A stretch of 60,001 nt of DNA from Streptococcus sanguinis (GCF_003943655.1 NZ_RJMM01000013.1:1-60001); one strand, 5' to 3'; numbered from the stretch's first letter, positions 1-10,427 are shown. Numbers and translations are program-made. The notes: generated by a model from the sequence alone, not told the origin.

Positions 1-1
1 A

Positions 2-328
2 AAGGAGGGGCTGTCTAAAGCTTTGAAGGCAGTCTTTAAAGAGTATGAAAAAAGTACATTTGTCTTTGATACAAAGAATCCTGATTACTTAAACTTTAAT
101 AATAAACTTAGTCTTGAACAGCGACACGAAATTGATGCTCAAACGGCTCGTCTGAATGAAGAAATTTTTTCTCAGTCTTTTCTAAGTTTAAAGATTGATA
201 AGGATTTAGCTATTTCCGTTTTATTTGCAACTATGTCTACCATTACACATAAGGATCAGTTACCTGTTGATATTGAACAAGTTTTTGATTTTATGATTGA
301 AAATTTGGTGGAAGTCATTTTTGAATAA
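2..328 (+). CDS. TetR-family regulator, C-terminal part (5' end outside window)
   Basis: The reading frame is open to the left edge and begins KEGLSKALKAVF, which matches the end of the TetR DNA-binding domain (the usual YFKSKEGL motif at the end of the helix-turn-helix). About 108 residues follow, the helical ligand-binding and dimerisation half, ending in an acidic helix. A TTG at 23 could be read as a start, but the frame continues upstream into the HTH signature, so this is the tail of a longer gene of perhaps 180 residues. Target and ligand cannot be seen. No obvious terminator follows. Family call is from motif position only. Confidence 0.6.
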   Translation, partial: KEGLSKALKAVFKEYEKSTFVFDTKNPDYLNFNNKLSLEQRHEIDAQTARLNEEIFSQSFLSLKIDKDLAISVLFATMSTITHKDQLPVDIEQVFDFMIENLVEVIFE

Positions 329-428
329 AAGCTGAAAGATGGGGCTTTGGCTTGGAAATTCCACCTTCAATATAATAAGAAGTGCTTTCATTTCCTAAGA
401 AATATTTTGTAAGCGAGCCATAAAATTC

Positions 429-457
429 TTGAAAAAGATTTCAAAAGGTGATATAAT
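429..457 (+). promoter_or_regulatory. ptsHI promoter
   Basis: TTGAAA at 429-434 and TATAAT at 452-457 are separated by 17 bases, a near-consensus sigma-A promoter about 60 bases upstream of ptsH. The leader carries a small dyad GTTAT-CACA-ATAAC. The 190-base gap after the TetR gene holds nothing else I recognise. Confidence 0.75.
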
Positions 458-518
458 ATCAACTTGTAAGGGTTATCACAATAACTCAAAAAGAATTATT
501 TAAAAGGAGAGTCTAACT

Positions 519-782
519 ATGGCTTCTAAAGATTTCCACATTGTAGCAGAAACAGGTATTCACGCACGTCCAGCAACTTTGTTGGTTCAAACTGCTAGCA
601 AATTCGCTTCAGACATCACGCTTGAATACAAAGGTAAATCAGTAAACCTGAAATCAATTATGGGTGTTATGAGTCTTGGTGTAGGTCAAGGTGCAGACGT
701 AGTTATCTCAGCTGAAGGTGCAGATGCAGACGATGCCATCGCTGCAATCTCCGAAACAATGGAAAAAGAAGGATTGGCTTAA
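519..782 (+). CDS. ptsH: Phosphocarrier protein HPr
   Basis: HPr carries phosphate from Enzyme I to the sugar-specific EIIA proteins of the PTS in the cytoplasm. Phosphorylated on Ser46 it is the co-repressor of CcpA. The 87-residue protein has the typical Gram-positive length. His15 lies in [10 protein letters not shown] (active-site phosphohistidine) and Ser46 in [11 protein letters not shown] (HPr kinase site). The ATG at 519 follows an AAAGGAGA ribosome site. ptsI starts one base after the stop, so the two are co-transcribed and probably translationally coupled. CcpA-type cre sites found later in this window are plausible downstream targets of HPr-Ser-P. Confidence 0.97.
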   Translation: MASKDFHIVAETGIHARPATLLVQTASKFASDITLEYKGKSVNLKSIMGVMSLGVGQGADVVISAEGADADDAIAAISETMEKEGLA

Positions 783-783
783 T

Positions 784-2517
784 ATGACAGAAATGCTTAA
801 AGGAATTGCAGCATCTGACGGTGTTGCCGTTGCTAAGGCATATCTATTAGTTCAACCGGATTTATCATTTGAGACTGTTTCAGTCGAAGATACGAATGCA
901 GAAGAGGCTCGTTTGGATGCAGCTCTTGAAGCTTCACAGAACGAGCTTTCTGTTATCCGTGAGAAAGCAGTAGATAGCCTTGGTGAGGAAGCCGCTCAGG
1001 TATTTGACGCTCACTTAATGGTACTTGCTGACCCTGAAATGGTTGGGCAAATCAAAGAAACAATCCGTGCGAAAAAGACCAATGCAGAAGCTGGTCTGAA
1101 AGAAGTAACGGACATGTTTATCACTCTCTTTGAAAACATGGACGACAATCCATACATGCAGGAACGTGCGGCTGATATCCGCGACGTGACAAAACGTGTT
1201 CTTGCTAACCTTTTGGGCAAGAAATTGCCAAACCCAGCGTCTATCAATGAAGAATCAGTTGTCATTGCTCATGACTTGACTCCTTCTGATACTGCACAGC
1301 TGGACAAGAAATTTGTTAAAGCTTTTGTAACCAATATCGGCGGCCGGACAAGCCACTCTGCTATCATGGCGCGTACGCTTGAAATCGCAGCAGTATTGGG
1401 AACTAATAACATTACTGAGCTTGTAAAAGACGGCGATGTGATTGCAGCTAACGGTATCACTGGTGAAGTGATTATCAACCCAACTGAAGAGCAAATCGCA
1501 GCATTCAAGGCAGCTGGTGAGGCTTATGCTAAGCAAAAAGCTGAATGGGAATTGCTTAAAGATGCTCAGACTGTGACTGCAGATGGCAAGCACTTCGAAT
1601 TGGCTGCCAATATCGGTACGCCAAAAGACGTTGAAGGTGTCAATGCTAACGGTGCAGAAGCAGTTGGACTTTATCGGACTGAGTTCCTTTATATGGATTC
1701 TCAAGACTTCCCGACAGAAGATGAGCAGTATGAAGCTTACAAGGCTGTACTTGAAGGAATGAATGGAAAACCAGTTGTTGTTCGTACTATGGACATCGGT
1801 GGAGATAAGGAGCTTCCTTACTTCGATATGCCGCATGAAATGAACCCATTCCTTGGTTTCCGTGCTTTGCGTATTTCTATCTCTGAAACTGGCGATGCTA
1901 TGTTCCGTACACAAATTCGCGCTCTCTTGCGTGCTTCTGTACATGGACAATTGCGCATCATGTTCCCAATGGTAGCCCTTCTGACAGAATTCCGCAAAGC
2001 TAAAGCGGTTTATGACGAAGAGAAAGCTAAGCTGCAGGCTGAAGGCGTTGCAGTAGCAGACAATATCCAAGTGGGTATCATGATTGAAATTCCAGCAGCA
2101 GCTATGCTGGCGGATCAATTTGCTAAGGAAGTAGACTTCTTCTCTATCGGTACCAACGACTTGATCCAGTACACTATGGCAGCTGACCGGATGAATGAGC
2201 AAGTCTCTTACCTCTATCAACCTTACAACCCATCTATCCTTCGCTTGATCAACAATGTTATCAAGGCAGCTCATGCTGAAGGCAAGTGGGCAGGTATGTG
2301 TGGAGAAATGGCCGGCGACCAAACAGCGGTACCATTGCTCGTAGGTATGGGCTTGGATGAATTCTCTATGAGTGCGACTTCTGTTCTTCGGACTCGTAGC
2401 CTCATGAAGAAGCTGGATACGAAGAAGATGCAAGAACTGGCTCAGCGTGCACTGACTGAATGTGCAACGATGGAAGAAGTTCTTGAGCTTGAAAAAGAAT
2501 ATCTTGACTTCGATTAA
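784..2517 (+). CDS. ptsI: PTS Enzyme I (phosphoenolpyruvate-protein phosphotransferase)
   Basis: Enzyme I autophosphorylates from phosphoenolpyruvate and passes the phosphate to HPr. The chosen ATG at 784 lies one base after the ptsH stop and gives 577 residues, the family norm; a longer in-frame reading would run back into ptsH. The N-terminal HPr-binding domain is followed by the phosphohistidine domain ([13 protein letters not shown], near residue 190). The C-terminal PEP-binding TIM barrel shows [42 protein letters not shown] and the Cys of [10 protein letters not shown]. The ribosome site GAAGGA lies inside the end of ptsH. A terminator follows the gene. Confidence 0.98.
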   Translation: MTEMLKGIAASDGVAVAKAYLLVQPDLSFETVSVEDTNAEEARLDAALEASQNELSVIREKAVDSLGEEAAQVFDAHLMVLADPEMVGQIKETIRAKKTNAEAGLKEVTDMFITLFENMDDNPYMQERAADIRDVTKRVLANLLGKKLPNPASINEESVVIAHDLTPSDTAQLDKKFVKAFVTNIGGRTSHSAIMARTLEIAAVLGTNNITELVKDGDVIAANGITGEVIINPTEEQIAAFKAAGEAYAKQKAEWELLKDAQTVTADGKHFELAANIGTPKDVEGVNANGAEAVGLYRTEFLYMDSQDFPTEDEQYEAYKAVLEGMNGKPVVVRTMDIGGDKELPYFDMPHEMNPFLGFRALRISISETGDAMFRTQIRALLRASVHGQLRIMFPMVALLTEFRKAKAVYDEEKAKLQAEGVAVADNIQVGIMIEIPAAAMLADQFAKEVDFFSIGTNDLIQYTMAADRMNEQVSYLYQPYNPSILRLINNVIKAAHAEGKWAGMCGEMAGDQTAVPLLVGMGLDEFSMSATSVLRTRSLMKKLDTKKMQELAQRALTECATMEEVLELEKEYLDFD

Positions 2518-2528
2518 TCTGAAAAATT

Positions 2529-2559
2529 AAGATCAGGAAAAATTTCCTGGTCTTTTTTT
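2529..2559 (+). terminator. Rho-independent terminator after ptsI
   Basis: The stem AAGATCAGGAAA / TTTCCTGGTCTT (one wobble pair) is followed directly by a run of seven T. It ends the ptsHI transcript. Confidence 0.85.
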
Positions 2560-2692
2560 GTTGTAGCTTCATAGTAAGAGGGAGCAAAAAGTGGAAACCA
2601 AAGAAAAAATTGCAAATAAGCAAGTAGAATATGAACAAACTAAGATTATCTATTTAATTTGTGAAAAAATTCCTTAAATTTACGGATTTTAG

Positions 2693-2720
2693 TTGAAATT
2701 TTCAGAAAATTTGGTAAAAT
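2693..2720 (+). promoter_or_regulatory. gapN promoter
   Basis: TTGAAA at 2693-2698, a 16-base spacer and TAAAAT at 2715-2720 sit about 20 bases before the strong GGAGGGG ribosome site of gapN. Confidence 0.55.
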
Positions 2721-2749
2721 AATATTTAATAAAATTTTGGAGGGGACAC

Positions 2750-4174
2750 GTGACACAATATAAAAACTATGTAAATGGAGAGTGGAAAGTTTCTGAAAAT
2801 GAAATTGCCATTTCATCTCCCATCAATAATGAGACTTTAGGAACTGTTCCTGCTATGACTCAGGCAGAGGTTGACTATGCTATGGCGAGCGCTCGTGCGG
2901 CTTTGCCAGCTTGGAGAGCTCTTTCAGCAGTTGAACGTGCAGCTTATTTGCATAAGGTTGCGGATATTTTGGAGCGTGATCAGGAGAAGATTGGTGAAAT
3001 CCTTGCTAAAGAAGTTGCCAAGGGGATCAAAGCGGCAGTCGGAGAGGTAGTCCGGACAGCAGACTTGATTCGCTATGCGGCTGAAGAGGGGATTCGTATT
3101 CACGGTCAGGTTATGGAAGGCGGTGGCTTTGAAGCTGCCAGCAAGAAAAAACTGGCTGTGGTCCGCCGTGAGCCTGTAGGAGTTGTATTGGCTATTGCGC
3201 CATTCAACTATCCAGTTAATCTGTCAGCTTCTAAGATTGCTCCTGCCCTTATCGGCGGAAATGTCGTGATGTTTAAGCCACCTACTCAAGGTTCAATCTC
3301 TGGTTTGCTCTTGGCTCAGGCTTTTGCTGAGGCAGGTCTGCCTGCTGGTGTTTTCAATACCATCACTGGCCGCGGTTCAGAAATCGGGGACTACATCATT
3401 GAGCATAAGGAAGTAAACTACATTAACTTTACTGGCTCCACTCCAATCGGTGAACGCATCGGTAAGTTGGCTGGCATGCGTCCCATTATGTTAGAATTGG
3501 GTGGTAAGGATGCTGCAGTCGTGCTGGAAGATGCTGACTTAGAGCATGCAGCTAAGCAGATTGTTGGTGGGGCATACAGTTATTCCGGCCAGCGCTGTAC
3601 GGCTATTAAACGTGTTATTGTTATGGAGAGCGTAGCAGATAAATTGGCAGCGCTGATTAAGGCAGAGGTAGAGAAACTGACGGTTGGTGATCCCTTTGAT
3701 AATGCGGATATCACACCAGTCATTGATAATGCATCAGCAGATTTCATCTGGGGCTTGATTGAAGATGCTCAAGAAAAAGGAGCGTCAGCCCTGACAGAAA
3801 TCAAACGTGAAGCAAATCTCATCTGGCCTGCCTTGTTTGACCATGTGACACTGGATATGAAAGTAGCTTGGGAAGAGCCATTTGGTCCTGTTCTTCCGAT
3901 TATTCGTGTGACTTCCGTTGAAGAGGCTATCCAAATCTGTAACCAGTCAGAATTTGGTCTTCAATCTTCAGTCTTTACAAATGATTTCCCGAAAGCATTT
4001 GAAATTGCTGAAAAACTGGAAGTGGGTACTGTACATATCAATAATAAGACCCAACGCGGCCCAGATAACTTCCCATTCCTTGGTGTTAAGGGATCTGGAG
4101 CTGGAGTGCAAGGGATTCGTTACAGTATCGAAGCCATGACACAAGTGAAATCCATCGTGTTTGATGTGAAATAA
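2750..4174 (+). CDS. gapN: NADP-dependent non-phosphorylating glyceraldehyde-3-phosphate dehydrogenase
   Basis: GapN oxidises glyceraldehyde-3-phosphate directly to 3-phosphoglycerate and yields NADPH, bypassing the ATP-forming GAPDH/PGK steps; it is a main NADPH source in streptococci that lack the oxidative pentose-phosphate route. The 474-residue aldehyde-dehydrogenase fold shows APFNYPVN, the cofactor region GSTPIGERIG, the general-base Glu in MLELGGKDA (about residue 249) and the catalytic Cys in SYSGQRCTAIKR (about 283). The start is a GTG at 2750, placed 5 bases after GGAGGGG. The gene is monocistronic, with its own promoter and a weak terminator. Confidence 0.95.
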   Translation: MTQYKNYVNGEWKVSENEIAISSPINNETLGTVPAMTQAEVDYAMASARAALPAWRALSAVERAAYLHKVADILERDQEKIGEILAKEVAKGIKAAVGEVVRTADLIRYAAEEGIRIHGQVMEGGGFEAASKKKLAVVRREPVGVVLAIAPFNYPVNLSASKIAPALIGGNVVMFKPPTQGSISGLLLAQAFAEAGLPAGVFNTITGRGSEIGDYIIEHKEVNYINFTGSTPIGERIGKLAGMRPIMLELGGKDAAVVLEDADLEHAAKQIVGGAYSYSGQRCTAIKRVIVMESVADKLAALIKAEVEKLTVGDPFDNADITPVIDNASADFIWGLIEDAQEKGASALTEIKREANLIWPALFDHVTLDMKVAWEEPFGPVLPIIRVTSVEEAIQICNQSEFGLQSSVFTNDFPKAFEIAEKLEVGTVHINNKTQRGPDNFPFLGVKGSGAGVQGIRYSIEAMTQVKSIVFDVK

Positions 4175-4178
4175 TGAG

Positions 4179-4206
4179 AAAGGCGGCTTTGTGCGGCCTT
4201 TTTTCT
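4179..4206 (+). terminator. Probable terminator after gapN
   Basis: The arms AAGGC and GCCTT flank a GC-rich loop and are followed by a T-rich run. The stem is short, so efficiency is uncertain. Confidence 0.5.
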
Positions 4207-4296
4207 TACCTTGATGAACTTGTAAATCTAACAAAGTTATCGAACTATTTGAAAAGGAACCAACTATTTATATTTTTAAGTGCTTATTATTTTAAA

Positions 4297-4340
4297 ATGT
4301 AAATTTACATATTGGTCTATATCTTTATGAAAATTTTCAT
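4297..4340. promoter_or_regulatory. Pair of perfect 14-base palindromes, 30 bases apart
   Basis: ATGTAAATTTACAT at 4297-4310 and ATGAAAATTTTCAT at 4327-4340 are both perfect palindromes of the form ATGWAAATTTWCAT. Their starts are exactly 30 bases apart, about three helical turns. They lie in the 386-base gap between gapN and glgB, about 150 bases upstream of the glg promoter. They look like a tandem operator; no regulator is identified. The remaining sequence of the gap up to 4492 is AT-rich with no gene I can support. Confidence 0.4.
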
Positions 4341-4492
4341 CCTCTGCTTGTTTGGGATAGCTCCTATATTTAGCGAAAAAGGAATTAAAAGATATCGATA
4401 GGCACAAAATGCAGTGGTTTCTATCTTATTTATTACTAATTTCAGCTAATGTTCGGTTCTGGTAATTTTCCGTAAGGATATTTGAAATTTAC

Positions 4493-4543
4493 TTGAAAAA
4501 GATATAAAAATAATGTAGAATAGTATTATAGAAAACGCTTACA
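4493..4543 (+). promoter_or_regulatory. glg operon promoter with CcpA cre site
   Basis: TTGAAA (4493-4498), a 17-base spacer and TAGAAT (4516-4521) form the promoter. A cre-like box AGAAAACGCTTACA (4530-4543) matches TGNAARCGNWWWCA with one mismatch. It begins just downstream of the expected transcription start, the position typical of CcpA repression by blocking RNA polymerase. This fits glycogen synthesis being controlled by the HPr made at 519. Confidence 0.65.
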
Positions 4544-4560
4544 AATAGAAAGGTGATCGC

Positions 4561-6471
4561 ATGGATAAGAACGAAGCATTAAGAACCTTTACAACAGGTG
4601 AAAACTTTCATTTACAGCATTATCTAGGGGCGCATCAGGATGAAGTGGACGGCAAGTCTGGCTATTCTTTCCGCGTTTGGGCGCCTAATGCTCAGAGTGT
4701 CCATTTGATTGGAGATTTCACCAATTGGTATGAAGAGCAGATCCCTATGGTCCGAAATGAAGCGGGCGTTTGGGAAGTCTTCACAGAACTGCCTAAGGAA
4801 GGAGATATTTACAAGTACAATATCAAGCGCAGCAGTGGTCAGGAAATTTTGAAAATTGATCCGCTGGCTATCTATATGGAAGAGCGTCCGGGCACGGGAG
4901 CAGTTATTCGCACTATTCCTGAGAAGAAGTGGAAAGATGGTCTTTGGCTGGCACGCCGGAAGCGTTGGGGTTTCTTCTCTCGGCCAGTCAATATCTATGA
5001 AGTGCATGCCGGCTCGTGGAAACGCAATGAAGACGGCAGTCCTTATAGCTTTGCCCAGTTAAAAGAAGACTTGATTCCTTATCTGGTGGAGATGAACTAC
5101 ACACATGTGGAATTCATGCCGCTTATGGCTCATCCGCTGGGACTTAGCTGGGGCTATCAGCTTATGGGCTACTTCGCCTTTGAGCATACCTATGGAACAC
5201 CAGAGGAATTTCAAGACTTCGTTGAAGAATGTCACTTGAACAATATCGGTGTCATTGTGGACTGGGTACCAGGTCACTTCACTATTAATGATGATGCTTT
5301 GGCCTACTATGATGGGACACCGACTTTCGAGTATCAGGATCACGACCGGGCTCATAACTATGGATGGGGAGCTCTCAACTTTGATTTGGGCAAGAATCAA
5401 GTTCAGTCTTTCTTGATTTCCAGTATTAAATTTTGGATTGATTTTTATCATCTGGATGGGATTCGGGTTGATGCGGTCAGCAATATGCTCTATCTGGACT
5501 ATGACAGTGGTCCATGGCAGCCAAATAAAGATGGCGGCAATCGCAACTATGAAGGCTATTACTTCCTGCAGCGTCTCAATACGGTTATCAAATTAGCTCA
5601 TCCTGATGTCATGATGATTGCAGAGGAAAGCTCCTCAGAAACCAAGATTACTGGTATGAGAGAGCTGGGTGGTCTTGGATTTGACTACAAGTGGAATATG
5701 GGCTGGATGAATGATATCCTTCGCTTCTACGAAGAAGATCCGATTTATCGTAAGTACGATTTTAATCTAGTGACCTTCAGCTTTATGTACGCTTTCTCTG
5801 AAAACTTCCTCCTGCCATTCTCGCATGATGAAGTGGTTCATGGCAAGAAGAGTCTCATGCACAAGATGTGGGGTGACCGTTACAATCAATTTGCGGGGCT
5901 CCGCAACTTGCTGACCTATCAGATCTGTCATCCGGGCAAGAAACTACTCTTTATGGGCTCGGAATTTGGTCAGTTCCTAGAATGGAAGTCAGAAGAGCAG
6001 CTAGAATGGTCTAATCTGGACGATCAGATGAACAAGAAGATGCAGGGCTTTACTGCTGCACTCAATGCCTTCTATAAAGACAATCGTCCGCTTTGGGAAA
6101 TTGATCTGAGCTACGATGGTATCGAAATTATAGATGCGGATAACACCGATCAAAGTGTCCTCTCCTTCATCCGTAAGACGGAAAAAGGAGATATGTTAGT
6201 TTGTGTATTCAATATGGCGCCGGTAGAGCGGAAGAACTTTACCATCGGTGTTCCAGTGGAAGCCATTTATGAAGAAGTATGGAACACGGAATTAGAAGAA
6301 TGGGGAGGTGTTTGGAAGGAACATAACGAAACAGTTCAGTCTCAAGAAGGACTTTGGAAAGATTATCCACAGACCTTGACCTTTACCTTGCCGGCTCTTG
6401 GGGCCAGCATCTGGAAGATCAAGCGTCGGATTGCTCGCAAAAATGTTAAAAAAGATTCCACAAAGGAGTAG
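4561..6471 (+). CDS. glgB: 1,4-alpha-glucan branching enzyme
   Basis: GlgB cuts alpha-1,4 glucan chains and rejoins them as alpha-1,6 branches in glycogen. The 636-residue protein has an N-terminal CBM48-like domain ([21 protein letters not shown]) and a GH13 barrel. Region I is DWVPGHF. The nucleophile is Asp304 in GIRVDAVSN, the acid/base Glu355 in MIAEESSS, and Asp423 is in [11 protein letters not shown]-terminal all-beta domain follows. The ATG is preceded by AAAGGTGAT. It is the first gene of the glg operon; glgC starts 6 bases after the stop. Confidence 0.97.
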   Translation: MDKNEALRTFTTGENFHLQHYLGAHQDEVDGKSGYSFRVWAPNAQSVHLIGDFTNWYEEQIPMVRNEAGVWEVFTELPKEGDIYKYNIKRSSGQEILKIDPLAIYMEERPGTGAVIRTIPEKKWKDGLWLARRKRWGFFSRPVNIYEVHAGSWKRNEDGSPYSFAQLKEDLIPYLVEMNYTHVEFMPLMAHPLGLSWGYQLMGYFAFEHTYGTPEEFQDFVEECHLNNIGVIVDWVPGHFTINDDALAYYDGTPTFEYQDHDRAHNYGWGALNFDLGKNQVQSFLISSIKFWIDFYHLDGIRVDAVSNMLYLDYDSGPWQPNKDGGNRNYEGYYFLQRLNTVIKLAHPDVMMIAEESSSETKITGMRELGGLGFDYKWNMGWMNDILRFYEEDPIYRKYDFNLVTFSFMYAFSENFLLPFSHDEVVHGKKSLMHKMWGDRYNQFAGLRNLLTYQICHPGKKLLFMGSEFGQFLEWKSEEQLEWSNLDDQMNKKMQGFTAALNAFYKDNRPLWEIDLSYDGIEIIDADNTDQSVLSFIRKTEKGDMLVCVFNMAPVERKNFTIGVPVEAIYEEVWNTELEEWGGVWKEHNETVQSQEGLWKDYPQTLTFTLPALGASIWKIKRRIARKNVKKDSTKE

Positions 6472-6477
6472 TAGTCT

Positions 6478-7620
6478 ATGAAGAATGAAATGCTAGCTTT
6501 GATTCTTGCCGGCGGGCAAGGAACTCGTCTTGGAAAGCTCACACAGAGTATCGCAAAACCTGCGGTACAGTTTGGCGGTCGCTATCGTATTATTGACTTC
6601 GCCTTGTCTAACTGTGCCAACTCCGGTATTCACAATGTCGGTGTCATTACTCAATACCAACCACTAGCTCTGAACAGTCATATCGGAAATGGTTCTAGCT
6701 GGGGTCTCGATGGTATAAACTCAGGCGTGTCCATTCTTCAGCCTTATTCTGCGAGCGAAGGAAATCGTTGGTTTGAAGGTACCAGCCATGCGATTTATCA
6801 AAATATCGACTATATCGACAGCATCAATCCTGAGTATGTCCTGATTTTGTCTGGGGACCATATCTATAAGATGGACTATGATGACATGCTTCAATCTCAC
6901 AAGGACAACAATGCCAGCTTGACAGTTGCCGTTCTGGATGTGCCTCTCAAAGAAGCCAGCCGTTTTGGTATCATGAATACAGATGCTAATAATCGGATTG
7001 TTGAATTTGAAGAAAAACCAGAAAATCCTAAGTCCACCAAGGCTTCTATGGGGATTTATATCTTTGACTGGCAGCGTCTGCGCAATATGCTGGTAGCTGC
7101 TGAAAAGAGCAATGTGGATATGTCTGACTTTGGTAAGAATGTTATCCCTAACTACCTTGAATCTGGCGAAAGCGTTTATGCTTATGACTTTGCAGGCTAT
7201 TGGAAAGACGTTGGTACAGTAGAGTCTCTCTGGGAAGCCAACATGGAATACATCAGCCCAGAAAATGCTCTGGATAGCCGCAATCGTCGATGGAAAATTT
7301 ATTCTCGCAACTTGATTTCTCCACCAAACTTCATCAGTGAAAATTCCCACGTGGAAGACTCGCTGGTCGTTGATGGATGTTTCGTTGACGGTACAGTAAA
7401 ACACTCTATCCTTTCTACTGGTGCTCAGGTCAAAAAGGGTGCAGTCATTGAAGACTCTGTCATCATGAGTGGAGCTGTTATTGGCAAAGACGCTAAGATC
7501 AAGCGGGCCATTATCGGCGAAGGTGCGATCATCTCTGATGGTGTAGAGATTGATGGTACAGAGGAAGTATATGTTGTCGGATACAACGAGAAAGTGGGGG
7601 TACCAAAAGATGAAGATTGA
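6478..7620 (+). CDS. glgC: Glucose-1-phosphate adenylyltransferase, catalytic-type subunit
   Basis: GlgC makes ADP-glucose from glucose-1-phosphate and ATP, the committed step of bacterial glycogen synthesis. The 380-residue protein has the nucleotide-binding motif [14 protein letters not shown] near residue 10, the sugar-nucleotide motif [17 protein letters not shown], and [16 protein letters not shown]. The C-terminal third is a left-handed beta helix of hexapeptide-like repeats ([15 protein letters not shown]). The ribosome site AAAGGAG overlaps the end of glgB. The last 11 bases overlap glgD, so the two subunits are translationally coupled, as expected for a hetero-oligomer. Confidence 0.96.
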   Translation: MKNEMLALILAGGQGTRLGKLTQSIAKPAVQFGGRYRIIDFALSNCANSGIHNVGVITQYQPLALNSHIGNGSSWGLDGINSGVSILQPYSASEGNRWFEGTSHAIYQNIDYIDSINPEYVLILSGDHIYKMDYDDMLQSHKDNNASLTVAVLDVPLKEASRFGIMNTDANNRIVEFEEKPENPKSTKASMGIYIFDWQRLRNMLVAAEKSNVDMSDFGKNVIPNYLESGESVYAYDFAGYWKDVGTVESLWEANMEYISPENALDSRNRRWKIYSRNLISPPNFISENSHVEDSLVVDGCFVDGTVKHSILSTGAQVKKGAVIEDSVIMSGAVIGKDAKIKRAIIGEGAIISDGVEIDGTEEVYVVGYNEKVGVPKDED

Positions 7621-8749
7621 TAAATACTCAGCAATTTTAGGAAACACAGTAGGCTTCCATGATATGTCAACTCTGACAAATCATCGTCCAGTAGCCAGCT
7701 TGCCATTCGGTGGGAAATACCGCTTGATTGACTTCCCGCTTTCAAGTCTTGCCAATGCTGGTATCCGCAGTGTCTTTGGTATCTTCCAACAGGACAATAT
7801 CAGCTCTGTCTTTGACCATATTCGTTCCGGTCGTGAGTGGGGTCTATCTACTTTGCTCAGCCACTATTACTTGGGAATCTACAATACCCGTGTAGAAAGT
7901 TCTACAGTCGGTGAGGAATACTATGACCAGCTTTTGACCTACCTCAAACGTTCTGGTTCCAACCAAACGGTTGCACTTAACTGCGATATCCTGGTTAATA
8001 TTGACCTCAATCAAGTTTTCCATTTGCACAATACAACAGAGCAGCCGATTACAGTTGTCTACAAGAAATTGCATAAGGAAAATATTTCGGATGTGAACGC
8101 TGTCCTAGATATTGACGAGACGGACCATGTCAGAGGACATAAACTCTTTGATGGTCGAGAAGATACTGAGCTCTTCAATATGTCTACAGACATCTTTGTG
8201 GTAGATACTCCATGGCTGATTGAAAAGCTGGAAGAAGAAGCTAAGAAAGAGCATCCGCAAAAACTGCGCTATGTCCTGCGTGATTTAGCAACTCAGGAAG
8301 GGGCATTTGCCTACGAATATACAGGCTATCTAGCTAATATCTATTCTGTAGAGACCTACTACCGTTCCAACATTGATATGCTTGAAAGCAAGAAATTCTA
8401 CTCTCTTTTCAGTCCTAACCAAAAGATTTACACCAAGGTTAAGAATGAGGAGCCAACTTACTATGCTGAGTCTTCGAAAGTAGCTCGCTCCCAATTTGCG
8501 TCAGGAAGCATTGTGGAAGGTGAAGTTATCAATTCTGTGATTTCGCGGAATACCAAGATTAAGACTGGAAGCAGTGTTAAATCCAGTGTTCTCTTCCCTC
8601 GAGTGAAAGTTGGAGAAAATGCAAGTGTTGAGTACGCGATTGTGGACAAGGGAGTTGAAATTGCTGAAGGAGTGGTGATTCGCGGAACAGCAGAAGACCC
8701 AATCGTAGTCAAGAAGGGCCAAAAAGTTACAGAGGACATAATTCGATGA
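7610..8749 (+). CDS. glgD: GlgD, catalytically degenerate ADP-glucose pyrophosphorylase subunit
   Basis: This is a 379-residue paralogue of GlgC that pairs with it in Firmicutes. It keeps the fold ([22 protein letters not shown] and the C-terminal hexapeptide beta helix) but the N-terminal GGxGTRL loop is missing; in its place is [15 protein letters not shown]. By family knowledge such subunits are regulatory and raise GlgC activity. The ATG at 7610 is chosen because it follows GTGGGGG and gives the family start MKIDKYSAI; upstream in-frame starts lie deep inside glgC. The stop overlaps glgA by four bases (ATGA). Confidence 0.94.
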   Translation: MKIDKYSAILGNTVGFHDMSTLTNHRPVASLPFGGKYRLIDFPLSSLANAGIRSVFGIFQQDNISSVFDHIRSGREWGLSTLLSHYYLGIYNTRVESSTVGEEYYDQLLTYLKRSGSNQTVALNCDILVNIDLNQVFHLHNTTEQPITVVYKKLHKENISDVNAVLDIDETDHVRGHKLFDGREDTELFNMSTDIFVVDTPWLIEKLEEEAKKEHPQKLRYVLRDLATQEGAFAYEYTGYLANIYSVETYYRSNIDMLESKKFYSLFSPNQKIYTKVKNEEPTYYAESSKVARSQFASGSIVEGEVINSVISRNTKIKTGSSVKSSVLFPRVKVGENASVEYAIVDKGVEIAEGVVIRGTAEDPIVVKKGQKVTEDIIR

Positions 8750-10176
8750 AGATTTTATTTGCAGCAGCAGAAGGAGCCCCATTTTCTAAGACAGGTGGTT
8801 TGGGAGACGTTATCGGCGCTCTCCCCAAATCACTGGTCAAGGCTGGCCATGAAGTTGGTGTTATTCTGCCTTACTATGATATGACCCATGCCAAATTTGG
8901 CGACCAAGTGGAAGACCTTTTCTACTTTGAAGTCAGCGTTGGCTGGCGCCGCCAGTACGTTGGGGTCAAGCGACTGGTCTTGAACGGTGTGTCCTTCTAT
9001 TTTATTGACAATCAGCATTATTTCTTCCGCGGCCATGTTTACGGGGATTTTGATGATGGTGAGCGTTTTGCCTACTTCCAGTTAGCAGCCGTAGAGTTGA
9101 TGGAGCGGATTGATTTCATTCCGGATGTTCTGCATGTTCACGATTATCATACAGCTATGATTCCTTTCTTGGTTAAGGAAAAATACCATTGGATTCAAGC
9201 ATATCAGAATATCAAGACTGTCTTAACTATCCATAATCTGGAGTTCCAAGGTCAATTCCCTGACAGCATGCTTTGGGAACTGTTTGGAGTGGGCTATGAG
9301 CGCTATGCAGACGGAACCCTGCGTTGGAATGACTGTCTCAACTGGATGAAGGCTGGTATTCTCTATGCTGATCGAGTGACAACTGTATCACCAAGCTATG
9401 CAGGTGAAATCCGTACACCAGAATTTGGCTGTAATTTGGATCAAATCCTGCGGATGGAGTCCGGTAAGCTGGTCGGAATTGTCAACGGTATCGATACAGA
9501 TATCTATAATCCAGAAACGGATCCACTCTTAGCCCACCACTTTGACAAATCTGACTTATCTGGTAAACTAGAAAACAAGCGGGCTTTGCAAGAGCGAGTT
9601 GGTCTGCCTGTGCGTGACGATGTGCCAGTGGTTGGGATTGTTTCCCGCCTGACGCGTCAGAAAGGCTTTGATTTGGTAGTGGAAGAGCTGCACAATCTCC
9701 TCCAGGAAGATGTGCAGATTATCCTCTTGGGAACAGGCGATCCAGTTTTTGAGCAGGCTTTCGCTTGGTTTGGTCATGCCTATCCTGATAAGCTTTCAGC
9801 TAACATCCTCTTTGATGTGACCTTGGCTCAGGAGATCTATGCTGCCAGCGATATTTTCCTCATGCCAAGCCGCTTCGAGCCTTGTGGCCTGTCACAAATG
9901 ATGGCTATGCGCTACGGAACCTTGCCTTTGGTGCATGAAGTGGGCGGTCTGCGTGATACCGTAGAGCCTTACAATGCCTATACAGGACAGGGAACTGGCT
10001 TTAGCTTTAATAACTTTTCTGGCTACTGGCTGACTTGGACCTTCAAGGAAGCACTCAGGCTTTATGCCGATGACAAGGAAGCTTGGAAATCTCTGCAAGA
10101 GCAGGCCATGGAGAGAGACTTCTCTTGGGATACAGCCAGCCAGGCTTACAGTGATTTATATCAATCACTTCTATAA
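8746..10176 (+). CDS. glgA: Glycogen synthase (ADP-glucose type)
   Basis: GlgA (GT5 family, GT-B fold) transfers glucose from ADP-glucose to the growing alpha-1,4 chain. The 476-residue protein starts [22 protein letters not shown], where the KTGGL motif binds ADP-glucose. It also shows [29 protein letters not shown] and the C-terminal [22 protein letters not shown] acceptor/donor motif. It overlaps glgD by ATGA. A strong hairpin lies 25 bases after the stop, before glgP. Confidence 0.96.
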   Translation: MKILFAAAEGAPFSKTGGLGDVIGALPKSLVKAGHEVGVILPYYDMTHAKFGDQVEDLFYFEVSVGWRRQYVGVKRLVLNGVSFYFIDNQHYFFRGHVYGDFDDGERFAYFQLAAVELMERIDFIPDVLHVHDYHTAMIPFLVKEKYHWIQAYQNIKTVLTIHNLEFQGQFPDSMLWELFGVGYERYADGTLRWNDCLNWMKAGILYADRVTTVSPSYAGEIRTPEFGCNLDQILRMESGKLVGIVNGIDTDIYNPETDPLLAHHFDKSDLSGKLENKRALQERVGLPVRDDVPVVGIVSRLTRQKGFDLVVEELHNLLQEDVQIILLGTGDPVFEQAFAWFGHAYPDKLSANILFDVTLAQEIYAASDIFLMPSRFEPCGLSQMMAMRYGTLPLVHEVGGLRDTVEPYNAYTGQGTGFSFNNFSGYWLTWTFKEALRLYADDKEAWKSLQEQAMERDFSWDTASQAYSDLYQSLL

Positions 10177-10201
10177 CATTTACTTCGGAATCAGTGTAAA
10201 C

Positions 10202-10236
10202 AAATCCTCTCTTGTCCATGGGACAAGGGAGGATTT
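10202..10236 (+). other. Strong 16-bp hairpin between glgA and glgP
   Basis: The arms AAATCCTCTCTTGTCC and GGACAAGGGAGGATTT pair along all 16 positions (one wobble) around a three-base ATG loop. Only three T belong to the 3' arm and no T run follows, so it is a poor terminator. The GGAGG in its 3' arm is a ribosome site lying 6 bases before a GTG that opens a small reading frame, so the hairpin could hide that site. RNA processing or stabilisation between glgA and glgP is another option. Confidence 0.75.
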
Positions 10237-10238
10237 CC

Positions 10239-10427
10239 GTGAGAATTACATTTTTATATATTATCATACTGTTTTGGAGCTCTGTTTTTAGCTTGTGGCT
10301 GAAGCGAGAGTTTCACATCTTGATTGAAAAAGTATTCCTGCGTTTAAAAACTGTTTCCCGCTATCAAGAAAGGGAGATAACCACCCACCATGGAACTGAC
10401 AAAAGAACGTTTTATTCGAGATTTTAA
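10239..10427 (+). CDS. Possible 62-residue hydrophobic protein overlapping glgP
   Basis: The frame starts with GTG at 10239, 6 bases after a GGAGG that is buried in the 10202-10236 hairpin. It encodes about 20 hydrophobic residues (ITFLYIIILFWSSVFSLWL), then a basic stretch with RLKTVSRYQERE, and ends 38 bases inside glgP in another frame. The membrane-segment character and the ribosome site favour a real product, or a leader peptide whose translation would affect glgP. It resembles no family I know. Chance is possible at this length. Confidence 0.3.
   Translation: MRITFLYIIILFWSSVFSLWLKREFHILIEKVFLRLKTVSRYQEREITTHHGTDKRTFYSRF

Noticed and set aside
409-422. cre-like site TGTAAGCG upstream of ptsH
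   Set aside because: Only the left half fits; the right half does not match WWWCA.
1255-2433. 392-residue minus-strand frame opposite ptsI
   Set aside because: Composition is unlike a protein (rich in His, Cys and Ser), no ribosome site, and it lies wholly opposite a clear gene.
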